Position numbers and translations under genes: made by a program
In this document: one piece after another, positions 53,393 through 63,039 of the stretch
How positions within the stretch are numbered: position 1 is the first letter of the stretch
How the letters are laid out: every line of letters begins with the position of its first letter
Notes under the pieces: model-generated
The model's input: only the letters and a program-made list of their open reading frames with translations
Database searches by the model: none
Told to the model about the DNA's origin: nothing
Assembly: GCF_018613065.1 (NCBI RefSeq)
Contig: NZ_JAGGQW010000056.1
Location: 62,001 to 126,000 of the forward strand
Direction: 5' to 3'
Origin: Bacillus sp. ISL-7
Lineage (GTDB): Bacteria; Bacillota; Bacilli; Bacillales_B; DSM-18226
Length of the DNA stretch: 64,000 nt

Positions 53393-54805
53393 TTAAACCT
53401 TAGCTTTATAACGAAGAGACATTTGCTCCTTTTTCTCCGTTAATAAACCAGTTGATCTTTTGTTCTTTGTAAAAAAGAAAGAACCGACAACAAATATAAC
53501 GATAAGCAGAGTTAAGAAGAATTGTGAACGAAGTGTATCTATAAACGGCATCGCTGCAAAAACGCCAGCGATTGTGATGATTGTTGCATATGTCAAATAA
53601 GGAAAAAACCACATTCTTATTTTCAGGGCTTCAGGGTTTTCTTTTTCATATTTTCTTCTCATACGCAGTTGGGAGAAGGCAATCACCAGATAAACAAGAA
53701 GCGCTACCCCTCCAGAGGCATTCACTAAAAAGAGAAATATTTTATCAGGTGATAGGTAATTGAATCCCACACTAATGTAGGAAATAACGGTACACCCCAG
53801 GATAGCGTGAACTGGCAATCCCTTCTTATCGACCTTTAAAAACACACTGGGAGCGTCACCATTTTGTGCCAGTGCAAACAACATACGGGAACTGGTGTAA
53901 AGACCAGAATTTAAGCAAGAAAGCACGGCTGTCAGAACAATAAAATTCATTATATGAGCCGCAGCTGGTATGTTCACCATCTCAAGTACGGAAACAAAGG
54001 GATTTTTCAGCAGAGTGTGAGAATCCCAAGTGAGAATAGTAACCAGCACTAAAATTGAACCTAGATAAAAAATGATGATTCGATAAATAACGCTGTTTGT
54101 CGCCACAGTAATGGCTTTTTCCGGATGCGGTGTTTCTGCTGCTGCAGTTGCTACAATTTCACTCCCCATGAAGGAGAACATAACGAGAGTGACTCCCAAA
54201 AATATAGAATGGATTCCATTAGGGATAAATCCTCCTCTATGTATAAGATTAGAAGTCCCAGGTGATTCGATACCGGGTACGAAGCCGAATATAATAGCTC
54301 CTCCAAGAATCAAAAATAGGCCAATACTTACTACTTTGATAAGTGAAAGCCAAAACTCGAACTCGCCGAACGATTTAACGGAGTATAGGTTAGTCAAAGT
54401 CAATAAGAAGGTAAGGACAAGGCTTACTAACCAAGAAGGCAAAGAGGGAAACCAGTATTGAATAATGTTAGCTCCAGCAATTGCTTCAACGGCAATGACA
54501 ATGACCCAGAAAAACCAGTAAAGCCAGCCGATTGTATAGCCAGCCCACGGGCCCAGCGCTTCCCGGGCATACGTGGAAAAAGAACCGCTGGATGGGTTAA
54601 CCATTGACATTTCCCCCAGCATACGCATGACCAAAACCACAAGCAGTCCCGCCATCGCATAGACGAAGATAGAAGCTGGCCCTGCCATATTAATGAGGGA
54701 TCCACTCCCAACAAATAACCCAGCCCCAATGATTCCTCCCAAAGAAATCATGGTAATATGACGGACTTTTAACCCTTTATTTAACTCCGTTTGTTGATGA
54801 TTCAT
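53393..54805 (-). CDS. gabP: GABA/amino-acid permease, GabP type
   Basis: 470 residues, 12 spans. From memory it aligns with B. subtilis GabP along its length: MISLGGIIGAGLFVGSGSLI, PWAGYTIGWLYWFFWVIVIA, TLTNLYSVKSFGEFEFW and the PDKIFLFLVNASGGVALLVY segment. GabP imports GABA and, in B. subtilis, is also reported as a minor proline transporter. That fits its place just upstream of the proline-degradation genes. No GABA aminotransferase gene is in the window. Confidence 0.8.
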   Translation of the reverse strand: MNHQQTELNKGLKVRHITMISLGGIIGAGLFVGSGSLINMAGPASIFVYAMAGLLVVLVMRMLGEMSMVNPSSGSFSTYAREALGPWAGYTIGWLYWFFWVIVIAVEAIAGANIIQYWFPSLPSWLVSLVLTFLLTLTNLYSVKSFGEFEFWLSLIKVVSIGLFLILGGAIIFGFVPGIESPGTSNLIHRGGFIPNGIHSIFLGVTLVMFSFMGSEIVATAAAETPHPEKAITVATNSVIYRIIIFYLGSILVLVTILTWDSHTLLKNPFVSVLEMVNIPAAAHIMNFIVLTAVLSCLNSGLYTSSRMLFALAQNGDAPSVFLKVDKKGLPVHAILGCTVISYISVGFNYLSPDKIFLFLVNASGGVALLVYLVIAFSQLRMRRKYEKENPEALKIRMWFFPYLTYATIITIAGVFAAMPFIDTLRSQFFLTLLIVIFVVGSFFFTKNKRSTGLLTEKKEQMSLRYKAKV

Positions 54806-55028
54806 ATTTTACCCCTCCTCTAAATATCAAAAATAACCAAAGTAATTTAATATCCTAAGTATAGGAAAAACAAACCGTGAAAACCCTTTCAATCCTAAAC
54901 AACACATTCAAAAAGCTATTAACTTCCTTTTGCCTGATTCACTTATTAAATAAAGCGATCGAAAATCCCAAGTTGAGGAATACCAGATTCATTACTTCCT
55001 ATATTCCTCAAATGCATAATATTTCGAC

Positions 55029-55077
55029 AATTGACAACTATGAACATTGTAAACACCTGTGTTCATAGTTGTCAATT
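55029..55077. promoter_or_regulatory. Perfect 18-base inverted repeat upstream of gabP
   Basis: AATTGACAACTATGAACA, 13 bases, then its exact reverse complement. There is no T-run. It lies about 225 bases before the gabP start, in the 482-base AT-rich gap 54806-55287, where I see no gene. It may be an operator or the trace of an element. Confidence 0.6.
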
Positions 55078-55287
55078 ACTTGTTTAACGTTATACACTTT
55101 TGTTTATTTTCATTAAGGTTTATACTGAGTGTTGTATTTTTAAAAAACTATTTTTACATATTTTTTAACATAAAAATATAGCTTACAAATTTAAAGCCAA
55201 TTCTTGAAGGTCCCCATGTTGTTTTTTTAGATAACAGGCATAAAACAAGAAAATTCAAAGATCAACTATTTCCACATAAAATCAAAG

Positions 55288-55842
55288 TTAGTAATGAGGA
55301 CGCTTTAACTTTCTAGTAAGAACATTCGTTTCGAACCTAAACGGTGTTACACCTTCTGAATCACGAATATTCACATCTGCTCCATGTTTTTTTAGGAGTT
55401 CAAGCGTCTCCTGTTGTTTTTTGCCGCCATCACTAAGAACAATTGCCTCCATTATTGCTGTCCAGCCTATATTATTAATATGATTCACATCAATGTCTGT
55501 ATGTTCAAGCAGTTCTATTACAACGTCAACATATCCGTGCTCGGATGCTGGAATCAGGGCTGTACCACCGTATCTGTTTAAAAGCTTTGGGCCTGCTCCA
55601 GCCTTAATGGTCAGCTTAAGTATATCGAAATACCCTTCAGCCCCTGCATAAAGAAACGGATCATTTTTTATATTGTCCTGTATATTTATATCCGCTCCGT
55701 TTTCAACCAAGATTTGGACAGTTTCTAAATCATTCGCATATGTCGCCATCATCACCGCAGTCCAGCCTTGTTGATCCTGGCTATTTATGTCTATTCCCTG
55801 TTCTAATAAAAATAAAAAATTCCACTGCTGCTCATCCCGTCG
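55288..55842 (-). pseudogene. Ankyrin-repeat protein with degenerate ends
   Basis: A 184-codon open frame with four or five ankyrin units: LLEQGIDINSQDQQGWTAVM, ILVENGADINIQDN, then YGGTALIPASEHGYVDVVIELLE and LLKKHGADVNIRDSEGVTPF. The frame has no start codon before the first repeat; the first ATG (55755) would cut a repeat in two. At the other end the expected closing helix is replaced by unrelated residues (RFETNVLTRKLKRPHY). Both ends therefore look damaged. Confidence 0.65.
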
Positions 55843-56056
55843 TTATATGTGCCTGCACCAATAAAAAAATGATTCAAAAAAGCGAATAATATTAATAGGA
55901 TGTTTGATAATAGGAGTGCCTACCAAAGCAAAATTTAACGCTAAAAAATAGATAACAAAAAAAGATCGCAATAATTATTATATTTCGTAATTAAATTTAT
56001 TTTCGGAATATTATATGTGTGGTATAGTCAAGGAAAGAAAAAATGGAGTGATAAAA

Positions 56057-57154
56057 ATGAAACTACAAGTCCAACGCGCTTATAATTTTAATGCAGGCCC
56101 TTCTGCGTTACCTATTTCCGTCTTAGAAAAAGCTCAAGCAGAACTGATTGATTTTCGAGGTACAGGTATGTCAGTCATGGAGCTTAGCCATCGAAGCAAA
56201 GCTTATGAAGAAGTACATAATCAAGCGATTGACAGCTTGAAGGAACTGCTGTCTATTCCTGATACTCATGAAGTACTCTTCTTGCAAGGCGGAGCGAGTC
56301 TTCAGTTTTCAATGATTCCGATGAGTTTTTTACAAACTGGAAAAAAAGCCGGATATGTAATGACAGGCTCTTGGTCAGAGAAAGCATTCACGGAGGCAAA
56401 ACTATTTGGTGATGTTTATCATGCGGCTTCCACGAAAGAAGGCAACTACCGCAGCATCCCAACGCTTGATCAATTAAAGTACGATCCAACGGACGCTTAT
56501 TTACATCTAACTTCCAACAATACCATTTACGGTACCCAATGGAAGAACTTCCCAGACACTGGCGATGTTCCGTTAATCGCAGACATGTCGAGTGATATTC
56601 TGTCTAGGCCGATTGATGTCAGCAAGTTTGCGTTAATTTATGCTGGTGCCCAGAAAAACCTTGGTCCTTCAGGCGTAACAGTTGTGATTATTCGCAAGGA
56701 TTTGCTTGAACAAGCAAACACAAATATCCCAACAATGTTAAAGTACAGCACGCATTCTAAAAATAATTCATTGTATAACACACCGCCAACCTTCGGCATT
56801 TATATGCTGGGTGAGGTCTTAAACTGGGCTCGTGAGTTAGGTGGTTTATCTGCGATTGCTGAGCTTAATGATAAAAAAGCGAATCTGATTTACGAAACAA
56901 TTGATACAAGTAATGGTTTTTACATTGGCCATGCTGAACCGGACAGTCGTTCTCTCATGAACCTTACTTTTAACTTAGCATCGAAAGACCTAGAAAAGAA
57001 ATTCCTCGAGCAAGCGAAACAAGAAGGCTTTGTTGGCGTAAACGGTCATCGCTCGATCGGCGGATGTCGTGTATCAGCTTATAATGCTGTTCCAGTTGAG
57101 GCATGTAAGGCATTCAAAGAGTTTATGATTCAATTCCAAGCAGAAAATAGCTAA
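56057..57154 (+). CDS. serC: Phosphoserine aminotransferase
   Basis: 365 residues from ATG 56057 (GGAG upstream). YNFNAGPSALPISVLEKAQ at the N terminus, HEVLFLQGGASLQFSMIP, the PLP Lys in IYAGAQKNLGPSGVTVV, and GHRSIGGCRVSAYNA at the end. Converts phosphohydroxypyruvate to phosphoserine with glutamate, and also serves pyridoxal synthesis in some species. No serA or serB is adjacent. Single gene with a strong terminator. Confidence 0.93.
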   Translation: MKLQVQRAYNFNAGPSALPISVLEKAQAELIDFRGTGMSVMELSHRSKAYEEVHNQAIDSLKELLSIPDTHEVLFLQGGASLQFSMIPMSFLQTGKKAGYVMTGSWSEKAFTEAKLFGDVYHAASTKEGNYRSIPTLDQLKYDPTDAYLHLTSNNTIYGTQWKNFPDTGDVPLIADMSSDILSRPIDVSKFALIYAGAQKNLGPSGVTVVIIRKDLLEQANTNIPTMLKYSTHSKNNSLYNTPPTFGIYMLGEVLNWARELGGLSAIAELNDKKANLIYETIDTSNGFYIGHAEPDSRSLMNLTFNLASKDLEKKFLEQAKQEGFVGVNGHRSIGGCRVSAYNAVPVEACKAFKEFMIQFQAENS

Positions 57155-57157
57155 TGA

Positions 57158-57196
57158 AAAAATCACCCTCTTTATTTATTAGAGGGTGATTTTTTA
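57158..57196 (+). terminator. Terminator of serC
   Basis: AAAATCACCCTCT...AGAGGGTGATTTTTT. Confidence 0.85.
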
Positions 57197-57272
57197 GTTA
57201 ATAGGGCTTTATAAACGCTCTTACTTACCTTGGTCGTGATTTTCCCAGTCAAACAGGTTTTATAAACGAACA

Positions 57273-58439
57273 CTAAATGCGAATAGCCACTTGCTTTTTA
57301 AAGCAATCGACAGCTTTCTCTGAATCAACCGGATATCCCAGCTCATTCATCGTTTCTCCGATTAAAACGACCGCATCTTCGAGCATTTGTTCCGTCGTAT
57401 TTCCCATATGTCCAATCCGGAACGCCTTTCCTGCCAAATGGGCTAGTGCTCCAGCTACAATCACTCCTTTTTTTGCAAGTGAAGAACGGAAAGCAGCATC
57501 CTCCATTCCATCAGGATAAAGAATACAACTAAGTGTGGCAGCAGCGACTTCTTCATTTGCTAACGCCTTCATCCCGTATACGGCAAGTGCCGATCTAACC
57601 GCTTTTCCGAATGCAGTATGGCGCTGATATCTTCGTTTCATCCCCTCTTCCAATACCAATCTCATCCCTTCGTCATAGGCATATATAAGATTCACTGGAG
57701 GTGTAGCAAAGTACTTTCCTGGATCGTTCATAATCGGAATCCAATTATAGATATCACAATAATAAGCAGGAACACGTTCTATTTTGGCACGTGCAGCTAA
57801 AGCTGTTTGGTTAAAGGCAACGATGGCTAGACCAGGCGGCACGCCAATTGCTTTTTGTGAACCTGTTAAAATGACATCAATTTTTCCATCAGACCCATGA
57901 TATTGCCTACTCATATCTTCTTCCATTGCGGCAGTCGCACAAACACCATCGAGAATGACGAGTGCTCCATGTTTTTTAATAATCGGCACAAGTGCGTCTA
58001 AATTGGCAGCTACTCCTGTCGACGTATCTGCGTGGGTAATAGTAACCGCCTTAAAATTGCCATTCACTAATTTCGCTTCGACAACACTTGGAGATACCTG
58101 AGTACCCCATTCTGCCTGGAGTATTTCTACTTCAATACCAAATGCTTTTCCTAATTTAATGAAACGATCACCGAAATAACCGTGACTGATCACTAAAAGT
58201 TTTTCCCCAGCGGCAACTGTATTGACAAGCGCCATTTCCATAGCTATGGTTCCAGAGCCGGAAATAACAAACACTTCACCATCTGTTTTCAGCATTTCCC
58301 TTGTTTTCTCGATCGCATTTTTGTAGATCGCGACGAATCTCGTGTCTGTGTGTCCCCTAGTTTCCTGTGCAATAGCATCATAAATTGAATCAACTACCGG
58401 CGTTGGCCCGGGTATAAGCAGCATCTCTCGATTACGCAT
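57273..58439 (-). CDS. Class V aminotransferase (alanine/serine-glyoxylate type)
   Basis: 388 residues. LIPGPTPVVDSIYDAIAQE at the start, FVISGSGTIAMEMALVN, ADTSTGVAANLDALVPIIK, and the PLP Lys in DVILTGSQKAIGVPPGLA. Relatives include alanine-glyoxylate, serine-pyruvate and purine-linked (PucG) aminotransferases. It is convergent with serC, the other class V enzyme here, so a link through serine/glycine metabolism is possible. Confidence 0.87.
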   Translation of the reverse strand: MRNREMLLIPGPTPVVDSIYDAIAQETRGHTDTRFVAIYKNAIEKTREMLKTDGEVFVISGSGTIAMEMALVNTVAAGEKLLVISHGYFGDRFIKLGKAFGIEVEILQAEWGTQVSPSVVEAKLVNGNFKAVTITHADTSTGVAANLDALVPIIKKHGALVILDGVCATAAMEEDMSRQYHGSDGKIDVILTGSQKAIGVPPGLAIVAFNQTALAARAKIERVPAYYCDIYNWIPIMNDPGKYFATPPVNLIYAYDEGMRLVLEEGMKRRYQRHTAFGKAVRSALAVYGMKALANEEVAAATLSCILYPDGMEDAAFRSSLAKKGVIVAGALAHLAGKAFRIGHMGNTTEQMLEDAVVLIGETMNELGYPVDSEKAVDCFKKQVAIRI

Positions 58440-58686
58440 TTTCCCATCCCCCTAATTAGCAAACTGTTTCTCCATAAATATATTTCTGTACTCATCTATT
58501 TAAACCTTTATCTCAATTTTGACTAATTGGTGAATTTTCTCAAAAAGGACAAAGCCATTAATCGAGGGCACTAACCTGTTCTGATTCATTTTGTAATTTG
58601 CCTTCGCATTATTGTATTGATTATAGAAAGGGGAGCATACGAATTCAATAAAGCTGTTCAAAAACCTTCCACGAATTCGTGTAAAC

Positions 58687-58731
58687 GAAAAAGACCAGAA
58701 AGAGATCCATTGTCTCTTCTGGTCCTTTTCG
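58687..58731 (-). terminator. Terminator of the LLM oxidoreductase gene
   Basis: Minus strand AAAGGACCAGAAGAGA...TCTCTTTCTGGTCTTTTT. Confidence 0.85.
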
Positions 58732-58737
58732 TTTGGA

Positions 58738-59739
58738 TTAGTGGCCGTCAACTACTTCTTTCAATATTTCATACGAACGCTTTTGTTTTTCAGTGTCATA
58801 AATATACGATACGGCCATGAGTTCATCGACATGGTAATAGTCCTGGAACTTAGTCAACTGTTGGCGGACTGTTTCCTTGCTCCCTATCAACGTCACACTT
58901 TGCTTCGATGCCGCCATTTCTTTTTCCATTGGGTTCCAAATCTCATCCAAGTTTTCAACTGGTGGTTGTAGCGGATTTTGAGTGCCTCGAACAACATTTA
59001 GGAAAAACTGCTGCATCGTTGTCGATAAAAATTGAGCCTCCTCATCCGTTTCGGCCGCAATAACATTTAAACAAACCATCATATACGGTTTCTCTAAATA
59101 TTCCGATGGCTTGAAACGATTCCGATAGATCGAGATTGCTTCTTCCATATATCTTGGTGCAAAGTGGGACGCAAATACATAAGGAAGTCCCAAGCTTGCC
59201 GCTAAATATGCGGAATCGGTAGAAGAACCAAGGATGTAAATAGGAATATTCGTATTAACGCCAGGATAGGCTTTCACATAGCTTTGCTGATCTGCTGGGC
59301 CAAAATAAGTAAGTAAGGCTTGGACATCATTTGGGAAAGTATAAACTGGATCATTTTTCGATCGTCTTAGCGCGCTTGCCGTCATCATATCTGTTCCAGG
59401 TGCACGGCCCAGACCGAGGTCAACACGATTTGGGTAAATCGTGGCCATGGTACCGAATTGTTCAGCCACTACTAGCGGGGAGTGATTCGGCAGCATGATC
59501 CCTCCAGACCCTACTTTAATCGTATTTGTATGTTCCAATACATGTTTAATTAAAATCGATGTCGCTGAACTGACAAGGGTAGCTGTATTATGATGTTCTG
59601 CGATCCAATAGCGTTGATAGCCCATTTTCTCGACTGCTTGCGCAAGGTCGACCATTGACTCGATCGCTTGGCTTGGGTTTTGTCCCTTCCGGATTGGAGC
59701 TAAATTTAAAACAGATACAGGTATATTAATTGTTGCCAT
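58738..59739 (-). CDS. Luciferase-like monooxygenase-family flavin oxidoreductase
   Basis: 333 residues of the group 1 LLM class: [47 protein letters not shown] and [13 protein letters not shown]. These TIM-barrel proteins use reduced FMN; substrates vary (alkanals, sulfonates, metabolites). Single gene, with terminator downstream and a dispersed palindrome upstream. Confidence 0.88.
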   Translation of the reverse strand: MATINIPVSVLNLAPIRKGQNPSQAIESMVDLAQAVEKMGYQRYWIAEHHNTATLVSSATSILIKHVLEHTNTIKVGSGGIMLPNHSPLVVAEQFGTMATIYPNRVDLGLGRAPGTDMMTASALRRSKNDPVYTFPNDVQALLTYFGPADQQSYVKAYPGVNTNIPIYILGSSTDSAYLAASLGLPYVFASHFAPRYMEEAISIYRNRFKPSEYLEKPYMMVCLNVIAAETDEEAQFLSTTMQQFFLNVVRGTQNPLQPPVENLDEIWNPMEKEMAASKQSVTLIGSKETVRQQLTKFQDYYHVDELMAVSYIYDTEKQKRSYEILKEVVDGH

Positions 59740-59820
59740 ATATATAATTCCTTTCCCTAGAGAGATTACTACTATAGTAACAATAGGACTGCAGAAATCA
59801 AAAATAAATGCTTAACAGGA

Positions 59821-59873
59821 AAAGGGTGTCAGGCACCATGTGAAAAATTCACATGGTGCCTGACACCCTTTTC
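59821..59873. repeat. Dispersed palindromic element, copy with perfect 25-base arms
   Basis: AAAAGGGTGTCAGGCACCAT, then GTGAA, a 3-base loop and the exact reverse complement. Also works as a terminator for the gene at 59921. Confidence 0.9.
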
Positions 59874-59920
59874 TTTCCGAAACTTTATTTTTTATGTACT
59901 AAGTATCAGAACAAGCAGCT

Positions 59921-60370
59921 TTATTTTATTAACTCTCTCAGCTCTGCAGTCATTTTTTCCACTAACTCAGGTCTGCCATGAAACTGGGCCGGAGTATTTT
60001 GAAACAATTGAATACGCCAATCCCCGTTTCTTTTTACAACTACAAGCGTATGATGTGTGTTTACATTGGGGTTAAGATCTGATTGCTTTGGCGGAACCAT
60101 TCCAGCTATGGCGCGCAAAATAGCGATCTCTGAACCTAGAAAACGTACATCCTTCACTTTACTTACAAATCGTGCCGTAGGATGGTGTTCAAAAATTGGC
60201 TTGAGATGTGAAAATATTTCTTGTCTGCCAATGGATTGACTTCCATCAAAGCCAATATTCTCCCCATCATCCGCAAATAATTCTGCCATTCCCTCAGCAC
60301 TTCGGTCATTCCATGCATCTAAAAGCTGAGCATAAATTGCTTTTACTTCTTTTAACTCAGAACTCTCCAT
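59921..60370 (-). CDS. SgcJ/EcaC family SnoaL-like protein
   Basis: 149 residues with a cone-shaped NTF2-like fold: IYAQLLDAWNDRSAEGMAEL and FADDGENIGFDGSQSIGRQE, then the closing strand DWRIQLFQNTPAQF. This matches the SgcJ/EcaC group of unknown-reaction oxidoreductase-like proteins. Family members bind small molecules; function cannot be given. Ribosome site AAGGAG. Confidence 0.8.
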   Translation of the reverse strand: MESSELKEVKAIYAQLLDAWNDRSAEGMAELFADDGENIGFDGSQSIGRQEIFSHLKPIFEHHPTARFVSKVKDVRFLGSEIAILRAIAGMVPPKQSDLNPNVNTHHTLVVVKRNGDWRIQLFQNTPAQFHGRPELVEKMTAELRELIK

Positions 60371-60452
60371 ATTTTACTAACTCCTTTACTTTTAATTTAT
60401 CGTAAAACAAAACTAACCAACTTATCAACTTTGTGGTTAATCTCACACAAAT

Positions 60453-60499
60453 AAAAAAGGACCTTCTCCCACTCCATTAAAAGGTATAGGTGAAGGTCC
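60453..60499 (-). terminator. Terminator of the FAD monooxygenase gene
   Basis: Minus strand GGACCTTCACC...GGGAGAAGGTCCTTTTTT. Confidence 0.82.
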
Positions 60500-60504
60500 A
60501 TTAT

Positions 60505-61605
60505 TTAATTAAGTGCAAACTGAGCAAATTTTTCCGAAAATGAAGCTTCTTGTTGTATTTGCATTTCTTGTTGTACTTTGATTTCAGTTTTTCTACTTAC
60601 TTCAAATGTTTTTAATCTCTGTGCTGTAATGTTTTTATCCATAAGGGCTTCGGTTAAGATCGGCGCTAACACATGCGCGTCCTTCATTCCACAATTAATC
60701 CCGATTGCACCAGTTGGAGTCATCGTATGAGCGGCATCCCCAATAATAATTAATCCGTCCTTTACCCATGTTTCAGAACGAGAGCTTTGCACCTTTAAGG
60801 GAACAAAGTTATTCCATGTATGAAGATGCTCTAATACCAGCTCTTTCAATTCTGGAAAACTTTCGATCAATGGTTCAAGAAATGGCTGTAACGGTTGCTT
60901 TCTTAATGAAGGAAAAGATCCTTCTTCAATATTCCAGCCAATTTGAATGAATCCTCCCGTCTGTGTGAACAAGGCAAGCTGATGTCCATTGACATGCACC
61001 ATTCTTGTTGTTGGCTCCCATCCTGCAGGAGCGGGAATTTTGGCCCACAATACGTCATATCCATGCGTCATCTCGATCGTTGGTATCTTTGCCAGCTTTC
61101 TGACTGTCGAATAGCGGCCATCTGCACCAACGACAACCGAGCTTGTGATCATTATTTCTTGACCGTCCCTTATCGCTTTTACACCAGTATAAACTCCATG
61201 CTCATCCTGCAATAACTCCGTTACTTTTGTGCTATAAAGAAGAAGGTAGTTTTTATATTGTTCTGATTCTTGGTTGATTGCACTCAGTAAATGAACTTGA
61301 GGAACATGAATTCCTACGTGATCCTCATCGGTTGAAGGGATAATTGTTTGAACGATTTGCTTGCCAGCAAAGAATTCAACTTTTTTCATTTTAAGTATGC
61401 CTAGCTCTTCTATCTTTTCAAACAATTGATGTGCTTTCAAAATGGCTTCTGTTTCAGAATTTATATGTTCTCCTCTAAATTTCCTGTTAACTCCAGAAGC
61501 TCGTTCTAAGATAATAGTTGATACACCGGTCTTGGCTAAAAGAAACCCTAGTAATGTCCCTGCTGGTCCGCCACCCACAATACAAACATCTGCATGTAGC
61601 TTCAT
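60505..61605 (-). CDS. FAD-dependent monooxygenase/oxidoreductase
   Basis: 366 residues from ATG 61605 (AAGGTGG upstream). Rossmann motif ADVCIVGGGPAGTLLGFLLA, the DG motif in SSVVVGADGRYSTVRKLA and the second FAD motif LIIGDAAHTMTPTGAIGIN place it in the PHBH-type aromatic hydroxylase class. Substrate unknown. It starts within about 160 bases of the DUF3800 gene stop and is probably independent. Confidence 0.87.
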   Translation of the reverse strand: MKLHADVCIVGGGPAGTLLGFLLAKTGVSTIILERASGVNRKFRGEHINSETEAILKAHQLFEKIEELGILKMKKVEFFAGKQIVQTIIPSTDEDHVGIHVPQVHLLSAINQESEQYKNYLLLYSTKVTELLQDEHGVYTGVKAIRDGQEIMITSSVVVGADGRYSTVRKLAKIPTIEMTHGYDVLWAKIPAPAGWEPTTRMVHVNGHQLALFTQTGGFIQIGWNIEEGSFPSLRKQPLQPFLEPLIESFPELKELVLEHLHTWNNFVPLKVQSSRSETWVKDGLIIIGDAAHTMTPTGAIGINCGMKDAHVLAPILTEALMDKNITAQRLKTFEVSRKTEIKVQQEMQIQQEASFSEKFAQFALN

Positions 61606-61718
61606 TTTATCCACCTTCTGGTTATATTTATTATTGAAAAAAATTATTTTCAAAAGTTTTCTTATAAGAATAAAAGTTAATTATAGAATAACAAACTTGT
61701 CGTATTCAGTCAATCTAA

Positions 61719-61765
61719 AAAAAGGTCAGTCCCACCATCTATGGATGTTGTGGGGGACTGACCCT
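61719..61765 (-). terminator. Hairpin terminator of the DUF3800 gene (GGGTCAGTCCC repeat type)
   Basis: Minus strand GGGTCAGTCCC...GGGACTGACC, then TTTTTTT, directly after the stop codon. The long near-palindrome with CCACC/GGTGG inside suggests a second family of dispersed palindromes. Confidence 0.8.
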
Positions 61766-62938
61766 TTATTCAGTAACCGCTAATTTTTCCAAATCAATAA
61801 TTTTTTTAAGATATTCATATTCGTTGTTTTCGAGAATATCAATTTCATTATTGGTGGCAAGCAGAACTTGATTTCGACACTTAGATATTCTTTGAATCAT
61901 CGGGTGTATGGTTAGGCTCGATAAATTAACAAAATCATATAAGTCTGTTAAACAAACTGGCAGTTTGTATCCCTTATTGCTGCTGGCAATTAACAACCCG
62001 CTATCACGAAGCTTGGAAACGATGTTCGATCTAAAGTAATGGTGATTTATTTTGTTCACTCGGATGGCATTTAGATTATCTAAAATTTCTTGAGTATAGA
62101 CATATTCATTAGGATTTTCTCTCAAATTAAATAATAGGAACTTGAGTAGATCTATCCTAATTTTTTCATCCGCATCTTCACTCTTTTTATTCTTCTCAAG
62201 ATATTGAAGGGTTAAATTAACTGATTGTTTAAAAATAACCTCATCAAATTGAGAGTCCTGATTCCTTGATATGTAATCATGTAAATAGTTTTTATAGTTT
62301 TGCGGCCATAAATTAATAGCGATGATTTTCTTTTTGATGATTTTATGAAAAAGCGGATAATTTTCCGAGTACTGGGTTTGATCATAACCTTTTGCAATCG
62401 TCCCAGCGATAAAATTAGCCAGTTGAAGAAGTAATTCAGATTTACTGTGATTAAATCCAAAGATGGAATAATTAAATAAATCTGGAACACTTTTTTCTTT
62501 AATATAGGTTTTAAATTCAGACATGAATTCTTTCGTTCCTTGTTCCACCAACACAAGATCCAGTTGGTCAAACGTTCGATTTAGGTCATCATAGATTAAC
62601 CGATTCATAAATTTAATAAACGTCTTTTCAAATGTGATACCGCTATCTTCTCTAATTTTTCTCTTATCGACGACATATGCATATATATTGAACGGTAAAT
62701 CTTTCAGTTCATTTAATAGTTGAATTCTTAGATGAGGGTTATCCATTTTATCAGTATGCATTTCGTCGGTTTGAAAGTATTTTTGTCTCACCTTTTCAAC
62801 TTCCTGTTCTAACAATTCTTTATTAGACTCTTTTGCTAGAATAGAAACGATAATAAAGTGGGTCGAGACATCTTTATTTTCAAAATCAAAACTATAATCA
62901 CCAGATTCATCAATAAACGCAAATTGGATATCCTTCAT
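61766..62938 (-). CDS. DUF3800 domain protein
   Basis: 390 residues. FAFIDESGDYSFDFENKDVS at the N terminus carries the acidic metal-site motif (DESG) of the DUF3800/RNase H-like fold; HTDKMDNPHLRIQLLNEL and AYVVDKRKI follow. The C-terminal 150 residues are helical and end like a winged-helix module. DUF3800 genes occur often in defence islands and mobile elements; no partner gene is seen here. Good ribosome site (GAGGTGGGAG). Confidence 0.8.
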   Translation of the reverse strand: MKDIQFAFIDESGDYSFDFENKDVSTHFIIVSILAKESNKELLEQEVEKVRQKYFQTDEMHTDKMDNPHLRIQLLNELKDLPFNIYAYVVDKRKIREDSGITFEKTFIKFMNRLIYDDLNRTFDQLDLVLVEQGTKEFMSEFKTYIKEKSVPDLFNYSIFGFNHSKSELLLQLANFIAGTIAKGYDQTQYSENYPLFHKIIKKKIIAINLWPQNYKNYLHDYISRNQDSQFDEVIFKQSVNLTLQYLEKNKKSEDADEKIRIDLLKFLLFNLRENPNEYVYTQEILDNLNAIRVNKINHHYFRSNIVSKLRDSGLLIASSNKGYKLPVCLTDLYDFVNLSSLTIHPMIQRISKCRNQVLLATNNEIDILENNEYEYLKKIIDLEKLAVTE

Positions 62939-63039
62939 TCTCCCACCTCACCCAAAAATTCTTTCTTTAGGTACTTATTTCAACAAAATATGATCTAAAA
63001 CCTTCAAAAAGTTAATTTTCCCCTTATTAAATTCATTGA

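Noticed and set aside
58500..58751. 83-codon minus-strand frame after the LLM gene
   Set aside because: It starts in the LLM stop and terminator hairpin and has no family resemblance.
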